This document shows, in pieces, positions 7,742 to 16,304 of a stretch of DNA of 64,000 bases. The position numbers were made by a program, and so were the translations under genes. The stretch spans positions 75,948 to 139,947 of the forward strand of contig NZ_MDFM01000014.1 of NCBI RefSeq assembly GCF_002939985.1, given 5' to 3'. Position 1 is the first letter of the stretch; every line of letters begins with the position of its first letter. The notes beneath the pieces were generated by a model that was given only the letters and a program-made list of their open reading frames with translations, ran no database searches and was not told the DNA's origin. Source of the DNA: Xanthomonas hortorum pv. cynarae. GTDB lineage: Bacteria; Pseudomonadota; Gammaproteobacteria; Xanthomonadales; Xanthomonadaceae.

Positions 7742-7783
7742 CGCGACGTGATCGGACAGGGTCTGCAGACGTCGCGTTTTTTG
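7742..7783 (+). terminator. Terminator or leader attenuator upstream of leucine dehydrogenase
   Basis: A perfect 8-bp stem CGCGACGT (7742-7749) / ACGTCGCG (7769-7776) with a 19-base loop is followed immediately by TTTTTTG. It lies 48 bases after the hydroxylase stop and 68 bases before the dehydrogenase start. A TTTAAAAT element at 7727-7734 just upstream could be a -10 box, in which case the hairpin would lie inside a leader transcript. It acts either as the upstream gene's terminator or as an attenuator. Confidence 0.75.
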
Positions 7784-7850
7784 TTTCCCATTGCACGGGT
7801 CCAGACCCGGCCTCAGGGAAGGCACATCACGCAGCCCCGCGGAGCCTTCG

Positions 7851-8951
7851 ATGCTTTTCGAAACCCTCGATACCACCGGCCACGAGCAGGTGATTTTCTG
7901 TCACAACCGCGACGCCGGCCTCAAAGCGATCATCGCCTTGCACAGCACCCGCCTCGGGCCGGCACTGGGCGGCGTGCGCATGCGCCCGTACCCCACTAGC
8001 GAAGCGGCACTCGACGACGCGCTGCGGCTCAGCCGCACCATGACCTACAAGAACGCGCTGGCCGGGCTGAATGTCGGCGGCGGCAAGGCGGTGATCATCG
8101 GCGACCCCAAGACCGACAAGAGCGAGGCGCTGTTTCGCGCGTTCGGCCGTTTTGTCGACACCCTGGGCGGGCGCTACATCACCTCCGAGGACGTGGGCAC
8201 CGACGTCAACGACATGGAAAAGATCTACCTGGAGAGCGAGTACGTCACCGGCGTGCATCAGGTGCATCGCGGCTCCGGCGACCCGGCGCCGTTCACCGCC
8301 TACGGCGCGCTGCAGGCGCTGATGGCCTCGCTCAATCGCAGGCTCGGCCATGAAGAAGTCGGCAAGTCCAGCATCGCGATCCAGGGCCTGGGCCATATCG
8401 GCATGGAGCTGGTCAAGCTGCTCAAGGAACGCGGCGCCAAGCTCTATGTAACCGATCTGAACCCGGCGCTGATGGACCGCGCAGTGGCCGAATATGGCGC
8501 CGAAGCCGTGCGTGTGGACGAGATCTACGAAGTGCCGGCCGATGTGTTCGCGCCGTGCGCGCTGGAAGGCGCGATCAACGAACAGACCCTGCCAAGGCTC
8601 AAGGCCAAGATCATCTGCGGCACTGCCAACAACCAGCTCGCCAGCGCCGCCATCGGGCAAGAGTTGCACAAGCGCGGCATCTTGTACGCACCCGATTACG
8701 TGGTCAATGCCGGTGGCGTGATGAATGTGTCGCTGGAGATCGACGGCTACAACCGCGAGCGCGCGATGCGGCTGATCCGCAGCATCTATCACAATCTGGA
8801 AAAGGTGTTCGATCTGTCCACGCAGCTGGGCGTACCGCCGCAGCAGGCGGCCGATCAGATTGCCGAAACGCGCATCGAGGCCATCAGCAAGCTCAAACTG
8901 CCGCTGGGCCGCACCGCACCGCGTTTTTTGCACAAGCTGCGCGGCGAGTGA
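7851..8951 (+). CDS. ldh: Leucine dehydrogenase (Glu/Leu/Phe/Val dehydrogenase family)
   Basis: The start at 7851 (MLFETLDTTGHEQV) follows GGAG at 7841 and gives 366 residues, the normal family length. The substrate-binding and catalytic motif GLNVGGGKAVI (catalytic Lys about residue 80), the opening ALGGVRMRPY segment and the NAD-binding IQGLGHIGMELVKLL Rossmann motif are all present. The enzyme performs NAD-dependent oxidative deamination of branched-chain amino acids (Leu, Val, Ile) to 2-oxo acids. It is a cytoplasmic, single-gene unit preceded by a hairpin leader. The catabolic genes for valine-derived acyl-CoA at 56.7-62.4 kb act further down the same pathway. Phe or Val preference cannot be excluded from the sequence. 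Confidence 0.93.
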   Translation: MLFETLDTTGHEQVIFCHNRDAGLKAIIALHSTRLGPALGGVRMRPYPTSEAALDDALRLSRTMTYKNALAGLNVGGGKAVIIGDPKTDKSEALFRAFGRFVDTLGGRYITSEDVGTDVNDMEKIYLESEYVTGVHQVHRGSGDPAPFTAYGALQALMASLNRRLGHEEVGKSSIAIQGLGHIGMELVKLLKERGAKLYVTDLNPALMDRAVAEYGAEAVRVDEIYEVPADVFAPCALEGAINEQTLPRLKAKIICGTANNQLASAAIGQELHKRGILYAPDYVVNAGGVMNVSLEIDGYNRERAMRLIRSIYHNLEKVFDLSTQLGVPPQQAADQIAETRIEAISKLKLPLGRTAPRFLHKLRGE

Positions 8952-8954
8952 TCC

Positions 8955-8984
8955 GCATGCCCAGGCAGCAGTGCCTGGGCATGC
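8955..8984. terminator. Perfect 13-bp hairpin between convergent genes
   Basis: GCATGCCCAGGCA and its exact complement flank a GCAG loop. It sits between the leucine dehydrogenase stop and the autotransporter stop. There is no T-tract on either side, so it is either a weak terminator or an mRNA 3'-end stabiliser. Confidence 0.6.
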
Positions 8985-8994
8985 AAGACGCCGA

Positions 8995-11844
8995 TCAGAA
9001 ATCGGCGCTGTAACGCAGGCTCAGCGCGCGATCGTCGCCGCGCTCGCCCACCCGCTGGTCGTAACCGAAACGCAGCTGGCTCCGATTGCCGAACGGCGCC
9101 GAGGCCGCGATGCCGAACAGGCCACCCGAGCGCGCCGGCTGCATGCCACGCAACGGCGCCCACGCATCCACACCGATGAAGCTGGCATCCAGCATCAAGC
9201 CGTCGCTGCTCAATGCCTGCTGCCACTCGGCATAACCGCCCAACTGGATGCCGCGCCAGCGATATGCCGAACGCACACCGGCCAGCACCTGGGTGCGTGA
9301 GGAGGTGCTGGCATCGGCACGCAACCCGAAACCGTCGCCACCGCTTTCGCGGAAGCCCTCGCTACGCAGCCGCACATAATCCAGACCCATGTACGGCGTC
9401 AGCGATGCGCGTGCACCGCCCCAGCGGTAGCCGGTTTCCAGGTTGCCGCTGAGGTAACTGCCGCTGTAGTCGCTGAAGGCGCTGCTGCGGTCTTCGCCGA
9501 ACTGCAGGCTGCGCTCGATCTGCCGATCGACATTGCCAAAACCCAGTTGGCCCAGCGTGTAAGCCGAGCCCAGCGTGGTGCCCCAGTACAGCTGACCTTG
9601 CACCTGACGATCGCGCCCACGTGCACCATCCAGATCGCCCAGGCTGTTGGAGCGCGTTTCGCCGAAAGCAAAACCCGCGACCGCGCCGGAGGCCAGGCGC
9701 AGATCATTGCCCATCATCCAGCCGGAGGTAGCGAATCCGGACGTGGTCACCCCACCCTCGCCCGGCCCGCCGAGCGCGCGTTGCCAGACGCCGAGCATGC
9801 GGGGCTGCTGCGACAAGCCATCGAAATGCGTGGCCAACGCACGCCGGCCCAGATCGATGGTGTCGAAGGTCATCGCTGCCGAGGCCGCATGCGCACGACC
9901 GGACAGACTGCGCAACGAATCGGCTGCTGCCTTGGCGGTGGACGATTGCTGCAACGCCGCTGCGGCGCGAATGAAGCCGTTACTGATCGCGCCGCTGCCT
10001 TGCAGTTGTTGCGCATCCACCTGCTGGAACGCCTGCTCGACACGCACCGCCGAATCCATCGACGCAGTGCCGATGACGCCCAGCGTTGCCGCCACTGCAG
10101 TGACATCCATGCGCCGCAACGTCAGATACGCGCTATTGCTGTCGTAGCTCAGATTGGCATCGAGGAAGGTCACTGCCGGCCCGTTGCTGAGCGAATCGAA
10201 CCGGCCCTGCAGCCCGTTGGTGGCTTGCAGCAAGGTGTAGGTGTTGTTGTCGATCACGTAATCGCGCCGGCCGAGCACTTGCAGATCACCCGCAATCGTC
10301 GCGGTGCCCGCAACGTTCAAACGATCGCCGACGTTCAAGGCCAGACGGCCGTCACCCGCCTGGGTGTAATTGCCGGTGACAGACAGCGCCGCACTGTTGA
10401 CCTGCAGCGTGCCGGCATTGTTCACCGTTCCACCGATCCTGCCGGCACCGACCAGCCTGGCGCCATTGGCGATGCCCACGCGCACACTCTGCAGACTGGC
10501 CGTCTGCAAGGTGCCACCGAGCACCTGGGTGTCGCCGGCAAAGGTGTTGGCATCGCTACTCAATACCAAGGTACCGGTCCCACGCTTGGTCAGCCCACCG
10601 GTGCCGCTGATGTCGTTGGCCCAGGTCGAACGCAAGGTATTGACGGTGACATCCACCGTCCCCCAATCGAAACGTGCCGGTCCCAGCACCGCCTTGCCGA
10701 CATTGAGCAAGCCGTAGCCGAACGTCGGATCGACGCCCGCTGCGCCCAGATCGGTGGCAGTTCCCAGCAACGTCTGGCGCACCAGATCATTGTTGAAATA
10801 CGGAAACGCCTCCCACACCAGTGCGGCTGCACCGGACACCAGCGGCGCGGCAAACGAGGTGCCGCTGCCATAGAAATAACGGATGTTGCTGGCGGTGGCA
10901 TTGGGGTCGAGAAACATCGAGGTGCCCGGCGCCACCAGGCAATAACGCATCGCAACGCCGCAGGCATTGGAGTACGAGGCCAGCTGCGTGGGATTGGCGG
11001 TATCCAGCGCGGCGACCACCAACCAGCCGCGTTCCAGATCGGCGGCCGGCAGCGTCCCGTTCGGGCCCGGCTGGCTGGGCAGCGCCGCCGTATCGGAGGG
11101 CTGCGCCCGCGATTCGTTGCCCGACGCAAACACCACCAGCCCATCGTTGCCGATGATGAAAGGCCGGTATTCCTGCGCAATCTGATTGGTCACCGCCGGG
11201 TCGTTCCAATACAGCCCGCCCCACGAATTATTCATGATGCGCACGCCTGCGCTGATCAGGTCGGCATGCACGCCGGCCAGTCCAAGCGGGCCATCGACCT
11301 CGTTGCCTTCGCCGCTACCGTCATCGTCCGGCGCTTCATCGCTGATGATGCGCGCAGACACCAGGCCTGCGCCGCTGGCGATGCCGCCCGGCCACTGCCC
11401 CACGGCACGCCCGGCCGCCAGTTGCGCCACCACGGTGCCGTGGCCAACCACATCGCCCGCAGCGACATTGTTGGTGCGCGGATCGACATAGATGAAGCTG
11501 TCGCTGACCCGCCCCTGCAAGGCCGGATGATTGGTATTGATGCCGGTATCGATCACGCCGATGCGATACCCCGCACCGGTGAACCCCAACGCCTGCGCGG
11601 CGCGCGCATTGGTCAGCGTCAGATGCGCGTCGAATGCGGGTTCCGGTGTCGTCGGCGGTGCCACCACCGGCGGTGGCGGAGGCGGCGGTGAGGTTGGCGG
11701 CGGTGGTGGCGGTGGCGAGGTGGGTGGCGGTGCAGTCGGTGTGGTCGGACGAATGCCGCCGCCACCTCCACCGCCGCCACACGCGGTCAACGCCACAGCC
11801 AACGCCGAGGCCAGGACAGTCCTGGCGACGTCTATCTTCTTCAT
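8995..11844 (-). CDS. Lipidated subtilisin-like autotransporter serine protease
   Basis: The ATG at 11844 (MKKIDVAR) with a GGGGAGA ribosome-binding site gives 949 residues. The signal peptide ends in a lipobox, AVALTAC-GGGG, so the protein is probably acylated. It continues with a low-complexity Gly then Pro/Thr/Ser linker, then an S8 subtilisin domain with the catalytic triad in VIDTGIN (Asp), VGHGTVVA (His) and GSGTSFAAP (Ser). A short passenger with beta-strand autotransporter repeats (TKRGTGTLVLSSDANTFAG) follows. The C-terminus is a beta-barrel of about 270 residues ending SLRYSADF. It is expected to export itself across the outer membrane, and surface-exposed or released protease activity is inferred. 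The lipobox plus S8 layout resembles NalP of Neisseria. Confidence 0.92.
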   Translation of the reverse strand: MKKIDVARTVLASALAVALTACGGGGGGGGIRPTTPTAPPPTSPPPPPPPTSPPPPPPPVVAPPTTPEPAFDAHLTLTNARAAQALGFTGAGYRIGVIDTGINTNHPALQGRVSDSFIYVDPRTNNVAAGDVVGHGTVVAQLAAGRAVGQWPGGIASGAGLVSARIISDEAPDDDGSGEGNEVDGPLGLAGVHADLISAGVRIMNNSWGGLYWNDPAVTNQIAQEYRPFIIGNDGLVVFASGNESRAQPSDTAALPSQPGPNGTLPAADLERGWLVVAALDTANPTQLASYSNACGVAMRYCLVAPGTSMFLDPNATASNIRYFYGSGTSFAAPLVSGAAALVWEAFPYFNNDLVRQTLLGTATDLGAAGVDPTFGYGLLNVGKAVLGPARFDWGTVDVTVNTLRSTWANDISGTGGLTKRGTGTLVLSSDANTFAGDTQVLGGTLQTASLQSVRVGIANGARLVGAGRIGGTVNNAGTLQVNSAALSVTGNYTQAGDGRLALNVGDRLNVAGTATIAGDLQVLGRRDYVIDNNTYTLLQATNGLQGRFDSLSNGPAVTFLDANLSYDSNSAYLTLRRMDVTAVAATLGVIGTASMDSAVRVEQAFQQVDAQQLQGSGAISNGFIRAAAALQQSSTAKAAADSLRSLSGRAHAASAAMTFDTIDLGRRALATHFDGLSQQPRMLGVWQRALGGPGEGGVTTSGFATSGWMMGNDLRLASGAVAGFAFGETRSNSLGDLDGARGRDRQVQGQLYWGTTLGSAYTLGQLGFGNVDRQIERSLQFGEDRSSAFSDYSGSYLSGNLETGYRWGGARASLTPYMGLDYVRLRSEGFRESGGDGFGLRADASTSSRTQVLAGVRSAYRWRGIQLGGYAEWQQALSSDGLMLDASFIGVDAWAPLRGMQPARSGGLFGIAASAPFGNRSQLRFGYDQRVGERGDDRALSLRYSADF

Positions 11845-12017
11845 CTGAGTTGTTCTCCCCGAACCCATTCAATGGATAGGGCCCGATCCGGACCCGAACG
11901 ACGTCTTTATAACGCATCGTCACGCCACTGTCGCAGCAAACTGCGTAGCGCATGTCGCGGCTGGCGCGAACGGAGCATGAGGCAGATAATCGTTTCACTT
12001 TAAACGGTATCTCCTTT

Positions 12018-13193
12018 ATGTCCGACATCGTCATCGTTGCTGCCAAACGCACTGCCATCGGCTCGTTCCTTGGCCAATTCAATGGCCTGCCGGCGCCCAA
12101 GCTCGCCGCCGCCGCGATCGAGGGTGCGCTGGCGCAATCAGGGATCGCACCAGCCGACATTTCAGAAGTCATCGTCGGCTGCGTGCTGCCGGCCAACCTC
12201 GGCCAGGCGCCTGCACGTCAGGCCGCGATTGCGGCAGGCATTCCCACCTCCACCGGCGCCACCACCATCAATAAGGTGTGCGGCTCGGGCATGAAGGCGA
12301 TCATGTTCGGACACGATCTGATCAAGGCCGGCTCGGCCAGCATCGTGGTCGCCGGCGGCATGGAGTCGATGAGCAACGCGCCGCATCTGCTGCCCAACTC
12401 GCGCACCGGCAACCGCTACGGCAACTTCCAGGCAGTCGACCACATGGCCTGGGATGGTCTGACCAATCCATACGACGGCCAGGCGATGGGCGTGTTCGGC
12501 GAAGCCACGGCGGAGAAGTTCGATTTCAGTCGCGCCGATCAGGATGCCTTCGCGATCGCCTCGGTCGAGCGTGCGCAGGCTGCGCAGCGTAGCGGCGCGT
12601 TCGTCGATGAAATCGTTCCGGTCACGGTGGCAACACGCAAGGGCGAGGTCGTCGTGGACAGCGACGAGCAGCCCGGCAAATCCGATGTGGCCAAGATTCC
12701 GACCCTGAAGCCGGCCTTCAAGAAGGACGGCACCGTCACCGCCGCCAGTTCGTCGAGCATCTCCGACGGCGCGGCAATCACCATCCTGATGCACGCAGAC
12801 GATGCGCAACGTCGTGGCATCACGCCGTTGGCGCGCATCGTCGGGCATGTCACCCACTCGCAGGAACCTGAGTGGTTCACCACCGCGCCGGTGGCCGCGA
12901 TCCAGACCCTGGTCGGCAAGATCGGCTGGCATCTGGACGAGGTGGATCTGTTCGAAATCAACGAAGCGTTCGCGGTGGTACCGATGGTGCCGATCAAGGA
13001 ACTGGGCATCGCGCACGACAAGGTCAACGTGCATGGCGGCGCCTGCGCACTCGGTCATCCGATCGGCGCATCCGGTGCGCGCCTGGTGGTGACATTGGTG
13101 AACGCGTTGCGCACGCGCGGCGGCAAGCGCGGAATCGCGACGCTGTGCATTGGCGGCGGCGAAGCGACTGCCATCGCTATCGAATTGATTTAA
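12018..13193 (+). CDS. Acetyl-CoA C-acyltransferase (thiolase)
   Basis: The start at 12018 (MSDIVIVAAKRTAIG) gives 391 residues, the standard thiolase length. The nucleophilic Cys88 is in NKVCGSGMKA, the catalytic His is in GGACALGHPIGASGAR (about 347), and the second Cys is in TLCIGGGE (about 377). NEAF is also present. It catalyses the reversible condensation or thiolysis of acetoacetyl-CoA or 3-oxoacyl-CoA. The close match to the biosynthetic (PhaA/AtoB) motif set favours an acetyl-CoA acetyltransferase over a long-chain FadA-type enzyme, but this is not certain. It is transcribed away from the autotransporter, with no partner gene. Confidence 0.92.
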   Translation: MSDIVIVAAKRTAIGSFLGQFNGLPAPKLAAAAIEGALAQSGIAPADISEVIVGCVLPANLGQAPARQAAIAAGIPTSTGATTINKVCGSGMKAIMFGHDLIKAGSASIVVAGGMESMSNAPHLLPNSRTGNRYGNFQAVDHMAWDGLTNPYDGQAMGVFGEATAEKFDFSRADQDAFAIASVERAQAAQRSGAFVDEIVPVTVATRKGEVVVDSDEQPGKSDVAKIPTLKPAFKKDGTVTAASSSSISDGAAITILMHADDAQRRGITPLARIVGHVTHSQEPEWFTTAPVAAIQTLVGKIGWHLDEVDLFEINEAFAVVPMVPIKELGIAHDKVNVHGGACALGHPIGASGARLVVTLVNALRTRGGKRGIATLCIGGGEATAIAIELI

Positions 13194-13315
13194 TTGTTTT
13201 TAACGGCGATTTTGCAAAACTGAATGCGCGCACGCTTGACACTAGTCTTGTGGCCGTCATCATGTCGCTGGCGCGCAATAGCGCGTTGCCTAATCTAACG
13301 ACGAGGATTGAAACA

Positions 13316-13657
13316 ATGACCATTAACAAGCTGCTGATCGCAATGGCTCTGGGCCTGGCCCTGACCGCTTGCTCGAAGCCGGAACAGGCTCAGGACGCTG
13401 CTGCTTCGGCTAACGAAGCCGCTGCCGACGCTCAGACCGCTGCTGACCAGGCTGCTGCCTCGGGCTCGCAGTCGGCTGACGCCGCTCAGGCTGCTGCCAA
13501 CACCGCTGCTGCTTCGGCTGACACCGCTGCTGACGCTGCCCAGGCTGCTTCCGGCGCCGCGACCGACGCTGCTGCTGATCAGGCTGCCGACGCTGCCAAG
13601 ACGGCTGAAAACACCGCCGAAGCTGCTAAGGACACCGCCGAAGAAGCCAAGAAGTAA
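13316..13657 (+). CDS. Alanine-rich small lipoprotein (113 aa)
   Basis: The ATG at 13316 follows ACGAGGA. The signal peptide (MTINKLLIAMALGLALTAC) ends in a lipobox, LTAC-S. The mature part is almost entirely Ala, Asp, Glu, Thr, Gln and Ser in AAxxA/AADxAQ patterns, predicting one long amphipathic helix ending EEAKK. This resembles alanine-zipper outer-membrane lipoproteins of the Lpp/OprI type, though the C-terminal Lys pair is only weakly like the Lpp peptidoglycan-linking end. A TTGACA at 13236-13241 may be a -35 box, but its -10 is poor. A strong terminator follows, so it is a separate transcript. Function is not known. Confidence 0.85.
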   Translation: MTINKLLIAMALGLALTACSKPEQAQDAAASANEAAADAQTAADQAAASGSQSADAAQAAANTAAASADTAADAAQAASGAATDAAADQAADAAKTAENTAEAAKDTAEEAKK

Positions 13658-13684
13658 TCACTTCTTAGCTCCAAGCGAGTTCGG

Positions 13685-13713
13685 AAAAAGCCGCTGGTTT
13701 CCAGCGGCTTTTT
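13685..13713 (+). terminator. Strong rho-independent terminator
   Basis: A 13-bp perfect stem AAAAAGCCGCTGG / CCAGCGGCTTTTT has a TTT loop and a further CTTTG after the T-tract. It ends the lipoprotein transcript. Confidence 0.93.
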
Positions 13714-13914
13714 CTTTGCCTGAAATTTCTCCCGGAATCCGCCCCTGATCCGCCTGCACTGGATGCATCACGCGTCGCCCTTAGACAAATGACTCGCCAT
13801 CGCGTAGCGGCATGCCCGCCCGCGGCTGAATGGCCAGTGCGGCATTGACGCGCACTGCATTGGCTCCTGCATAAGCTCCGCCTTCCAACACCGGAACAGG
13901 AACAGGACCCACCC

Positions 13915-14241
13915 ATGAAGACGATCCGCATGCTGTCGTTGAGCGCCATTGCCGCCCTCTCGCTTGCCGCCTGCCAAGGCCCTGATGCAGAGCAGGCGCG
14001 CCGCGATGCCGCATCCGCCGCCAAGCACGCTGCTGCTGCCACCGAGCAGGCCGCCGATCGCGCTGCCGTGCAGGCCAAGGCTGCCACTGCCGACGCACGC
14101 GTTGCCGCTCGCGAACTGGCGGCCGATGCCAGCCGCGCAACCGCCAACGCCGCCGACGCCACCGCCGACAAGACCCGCGAGATGGCCAACAAGGCCGAGC
14201 AGAGTGCCGACAAGCACGACGCAGAGCATCCGGAACACTAA
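13915..14241 (+). CDS. Second alanine-rich small lipoprotein (108 aa)
   Basis: The signal peptide MKTIRMLSLSAIAALSLAAC has a lipobox LAAC-Q. The mature part is rich in Ala with regular Arg, Asp, Lys and Glu (AAATEQAADRAAVQAKAATADARVAAREL in parts), predicting a long helix with a charged face, and ends HDAEHPEH. It looks like a diverged paralogue of the lipoprotein 260 bases upstream. The ribosome-binding site is weak, with only an A-rich ACAGGAACAGGA upstream. A dispersed inverted-repeat element begins exactly at its stop codon. It is likely an envelope structural or stress protein, with no proven role. Confidence 0.82.
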   Translation: MKTIRMLSLSAIAALSLAACQGPDAEQARRDAASAAKHAAAATEQAADRAAVQAKAATADARVAARELAADASRATANAADATADKTREMANKAEQSADKHDAEHPEH

Positions 14242-14380
14242 GAGCGACTGTCACAACGACTGCGCTCACCGCTAGGCGGGCACGGTCGGTGCTCGGAAAG
14301 CGCCATGTATCACGTACACGTCGGCTCTTCTGCGCCGTTCGTACCACCAAGGGCCGCTCGCCGCGCTTGTCAGCCACTCT
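14241..14380. repeat. Stop-abutting inverted-repeat element, diverged copy 1
   Basis: About 140 bp. The left end AGAGCGACTGTCACAAC and right end GTCAGCCACTCT are an imperfect inverted repeat. The interior (GGCGGGCACGGTCGGTGCTCGG, CATGTATCACGTACAC, and TGCGCCGTTCG) aligns with the copy at 32698-32840. The left end starts at the last base of the TAA stop codon of the preceding lipoprotein. It has no coding capacity. Confidence 0.8.
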
Positions 14381-14498
14381 GAAACACCGCGTGACCCCGT
14401 TGGCACTTTGCGCACGCGCCGGCTTTATCGAGCCGGCGCGTGCGTTTGTCGGCGGCAGAAAGCGCATGTTGTCGAGCACGGCAGGCTAGCATCAGCGC

Positions 14499-16208
14499 AT
14501 GCCCTCTTCTTTTACCTCGCGCCGCAGCAATCAGCTTGCACTGGCTTTTTCTGCGCTGATTTTTATCGCCATCGGCATCGGCATCTTCGTCGGTGCGCGC
14601 CGCTCGCTGGCCGATGCCGCGTGGGTGGCACACACGCATGAAGTGATCGGCCGGATCGACGAGATCCAGGCGCGCATGCTGGATGCCGAATCGGCGCAGC
14701 GCGGCTTTTTGCTCACCGGTAACGATGGATATTTGCTCGACTATCAGACCAGCGTCGGACGCCTGCCGATTCTGCTCGGCAACCTGCGAAGGCTGATTAC
14801 CGACAACACCACCCAGGAACAGCATCTGGACCGCTTGCAGCAGTTGGTGGAGACGCGCCTGCAACAGATCCAGCATACGCTCGACCTCTATACGCAAAGC
14901 GGTCTGGAGCCGGCGCGCGCAAGCATCCGGCAAAGCGCCTTCCGCACCACCAGTGCGATCCGCGAGCAGTCGCTGAGCATGGTGCAGCGCGAACAGGAGC
15001 TACTGGTGGAGCGCGCCGAAAGCAGCCGGCAAAGTGCGACCTTGCTGCTGGTGCTGGCGCTGGCCGGCATTCCATTCGGGCTGGTCGTCGTCGGCACCGT
15101 CTACGGGTTGTTGATGCGCGAACTGAGCAATCGCGCGCAGGCCGAGCGGCTGGCAGCGCAGGCCAATCGCGAGCTGGGCGAGAGTGTCGGCGCGTTGCAA
15201 CGCAGTACCGCCGATCTCAATCTGCTCAGCCGTTATACCGGCCTGCTGCAGAGTTGCATCAGCGCCGAAGAGGCGCTGGTGGTGACCAGCCGCACCCTGG
15301 CCGGCCTGCTGCCCGGCGTGGCCGGAAGCGTGTATCTGCTGCGCGCGTCGCAGGATCGCGCCGAAGCGATCAGCCACTGGGGCGAGCCGCTGCTGCAAAG
15401 CGCGCCGCATCTGCTGCCGGAAGAGTGCTGGGCGCTGCGCCGGGGCCAGCCGCACATCATCGAAGACCTGCACCGGGATGCGCTGTGTGCGCATATCGCC
15501 GTGCCCGATACCACCGCACCGATCACTACCGCTTGCCTGCCGATGTCGGCGCAAGGCACCCAGCTCGGCTTTCTGTTTCTGTCCTCGCCCGGCCCTGGCC
15601 CGATGCCGCGCCTGGAAATCGCCGAGGCCGCGGCCGAGCAGTTGTCGTTGGCGCTTAGCAATCTGCGTCTGCGCGAATCGCTGCGGCGGCAATCCATTCG
15701 CGATGCGCTGACCGGGCTGTACAACCGCCGCTATCTGGAAGAATCGCTCAGCCACGAGCTGGCGCGCTGCGCACGCCGCGACCTGCCGTTGTCGGTGCTG
15801 ATGCTGGATGTGGACCACTTCAAACAGTTCAACGACAGCCAGGGCCATGCCGGCGGCGATCTGCTGCTGGCAGCGGTGGGCGAGCTGCTGCTGACCCGCC
15901 TGCGCGCCGAAGATGTGGCCTGCCGCTACGGCGGCGAAGAATTCACCGTGATCCTGCCCGAGACCGATGGCGCCGAAGCCATGCGCGTGGCCGAGCAGAT
16001 CCGTGGCTTTATCGCCGCATTGGCGGTCACCGATGGTCAGCGCTCGTTGCCGCGCGTGACCGCGTCGATCGGCGTGGCCAGCTTCCCGATCGATGGCGAA
16101 TTGGGATCGAGCCTGATCCAGAAAGCGGATGCGGCGCTGTATATCGCCAAACACCGCGGACGTAACCGGGTCGAGCAGCACGGCGCCGCCACGGCCCCAC
16201 TGGATTGA
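14499..16208 (+). CDS. CHASE3-GAF-GGDEF diguanylate cyclase
   Basis: The protein is 569 residues long. TM1 (about 13-32, LALAFSALIFIAIGIGIFVG), a CHASE3 periplasmic sensor with HEVIGRIDEIQARMLDAESAQ and QRGFLLTG (about 40-180), and TM2 (about 182-210) are followed by a GAF-type domain (about 245-385). The C-terminal GGDEF domain starts near RDALTGLYNRRYL. The active-site motif is GGEEF (about 477), and RAED five residues before it is an intact I-site for product inhibition. It is predicted to make cyclic di-GMP from GTP in response to an extracytoplasmic signal, so affecting motility, biofilm and virulence traits. There is no EAL domain and no operon partner. Confidence 0.93.
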   Translation: MPSSFTSRRSNQLALAFSALIFIAIGIGIFVGARRSLADAAWVAHTHEVIGRIDEIQARMLDAESAQRGFLLTGNDGYLLDYQTSVGRLPILLGNLRRLITDNTTQEQHLDRLQQLVETRLQQIQHTLDLYTQSGLEPARASIRQSAFRTTSAIREQSLSMVQREQELLVERAESSRQSATLLLVLALAGIPFGLVVVGTVYGLLMRELSNRAQAERLAAQANRELGESVGALQRSTADLNLLSRYTGLLQSCISAEEALVVTSRTLAGLLPGVAGSVYLLRASQDRAEAISHWGEPLLQSAPHLLPEECWALRRGQPHIIEDLHRDALCAHIAVPDTTAPITTACLPMSAQGTQLGFLFLSSPGPGPMPRLEIAEAAAEQLSLALSNLRLRESLRRQSIRDALTGLYNRRYLEESLSHELARCARRDLPLSVLMLDVDHFKQFNDSQGHAGGDLLLAAVGELLLTRLRAEDVACRYGGEEFTVILPETDGAEAMRVAEQIRGFIAALAVTDGQRSLPRVTASIGVASFPIDGELGSSLIQKADAALYIAKHRGRNRVEQHGAATAPLD

Positions 16209-16304
16209 GCACGCACGCCGTCGACGTTGGATTGCGCAATTCGTCACACAAAAGATCCATCGACGCAGCGATAGTCGGCCTTGACCCCCAAGCGAGGCAA
16301 TCCG

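Noticed and set aside
9547..11691. 714-residue plus-strand open frame opposite the autotransporter gene
   Set aside because: It is the antisense shadow of a well-supported gene; composition is His/Arg/Gln rich and no start signal or domain is visible.
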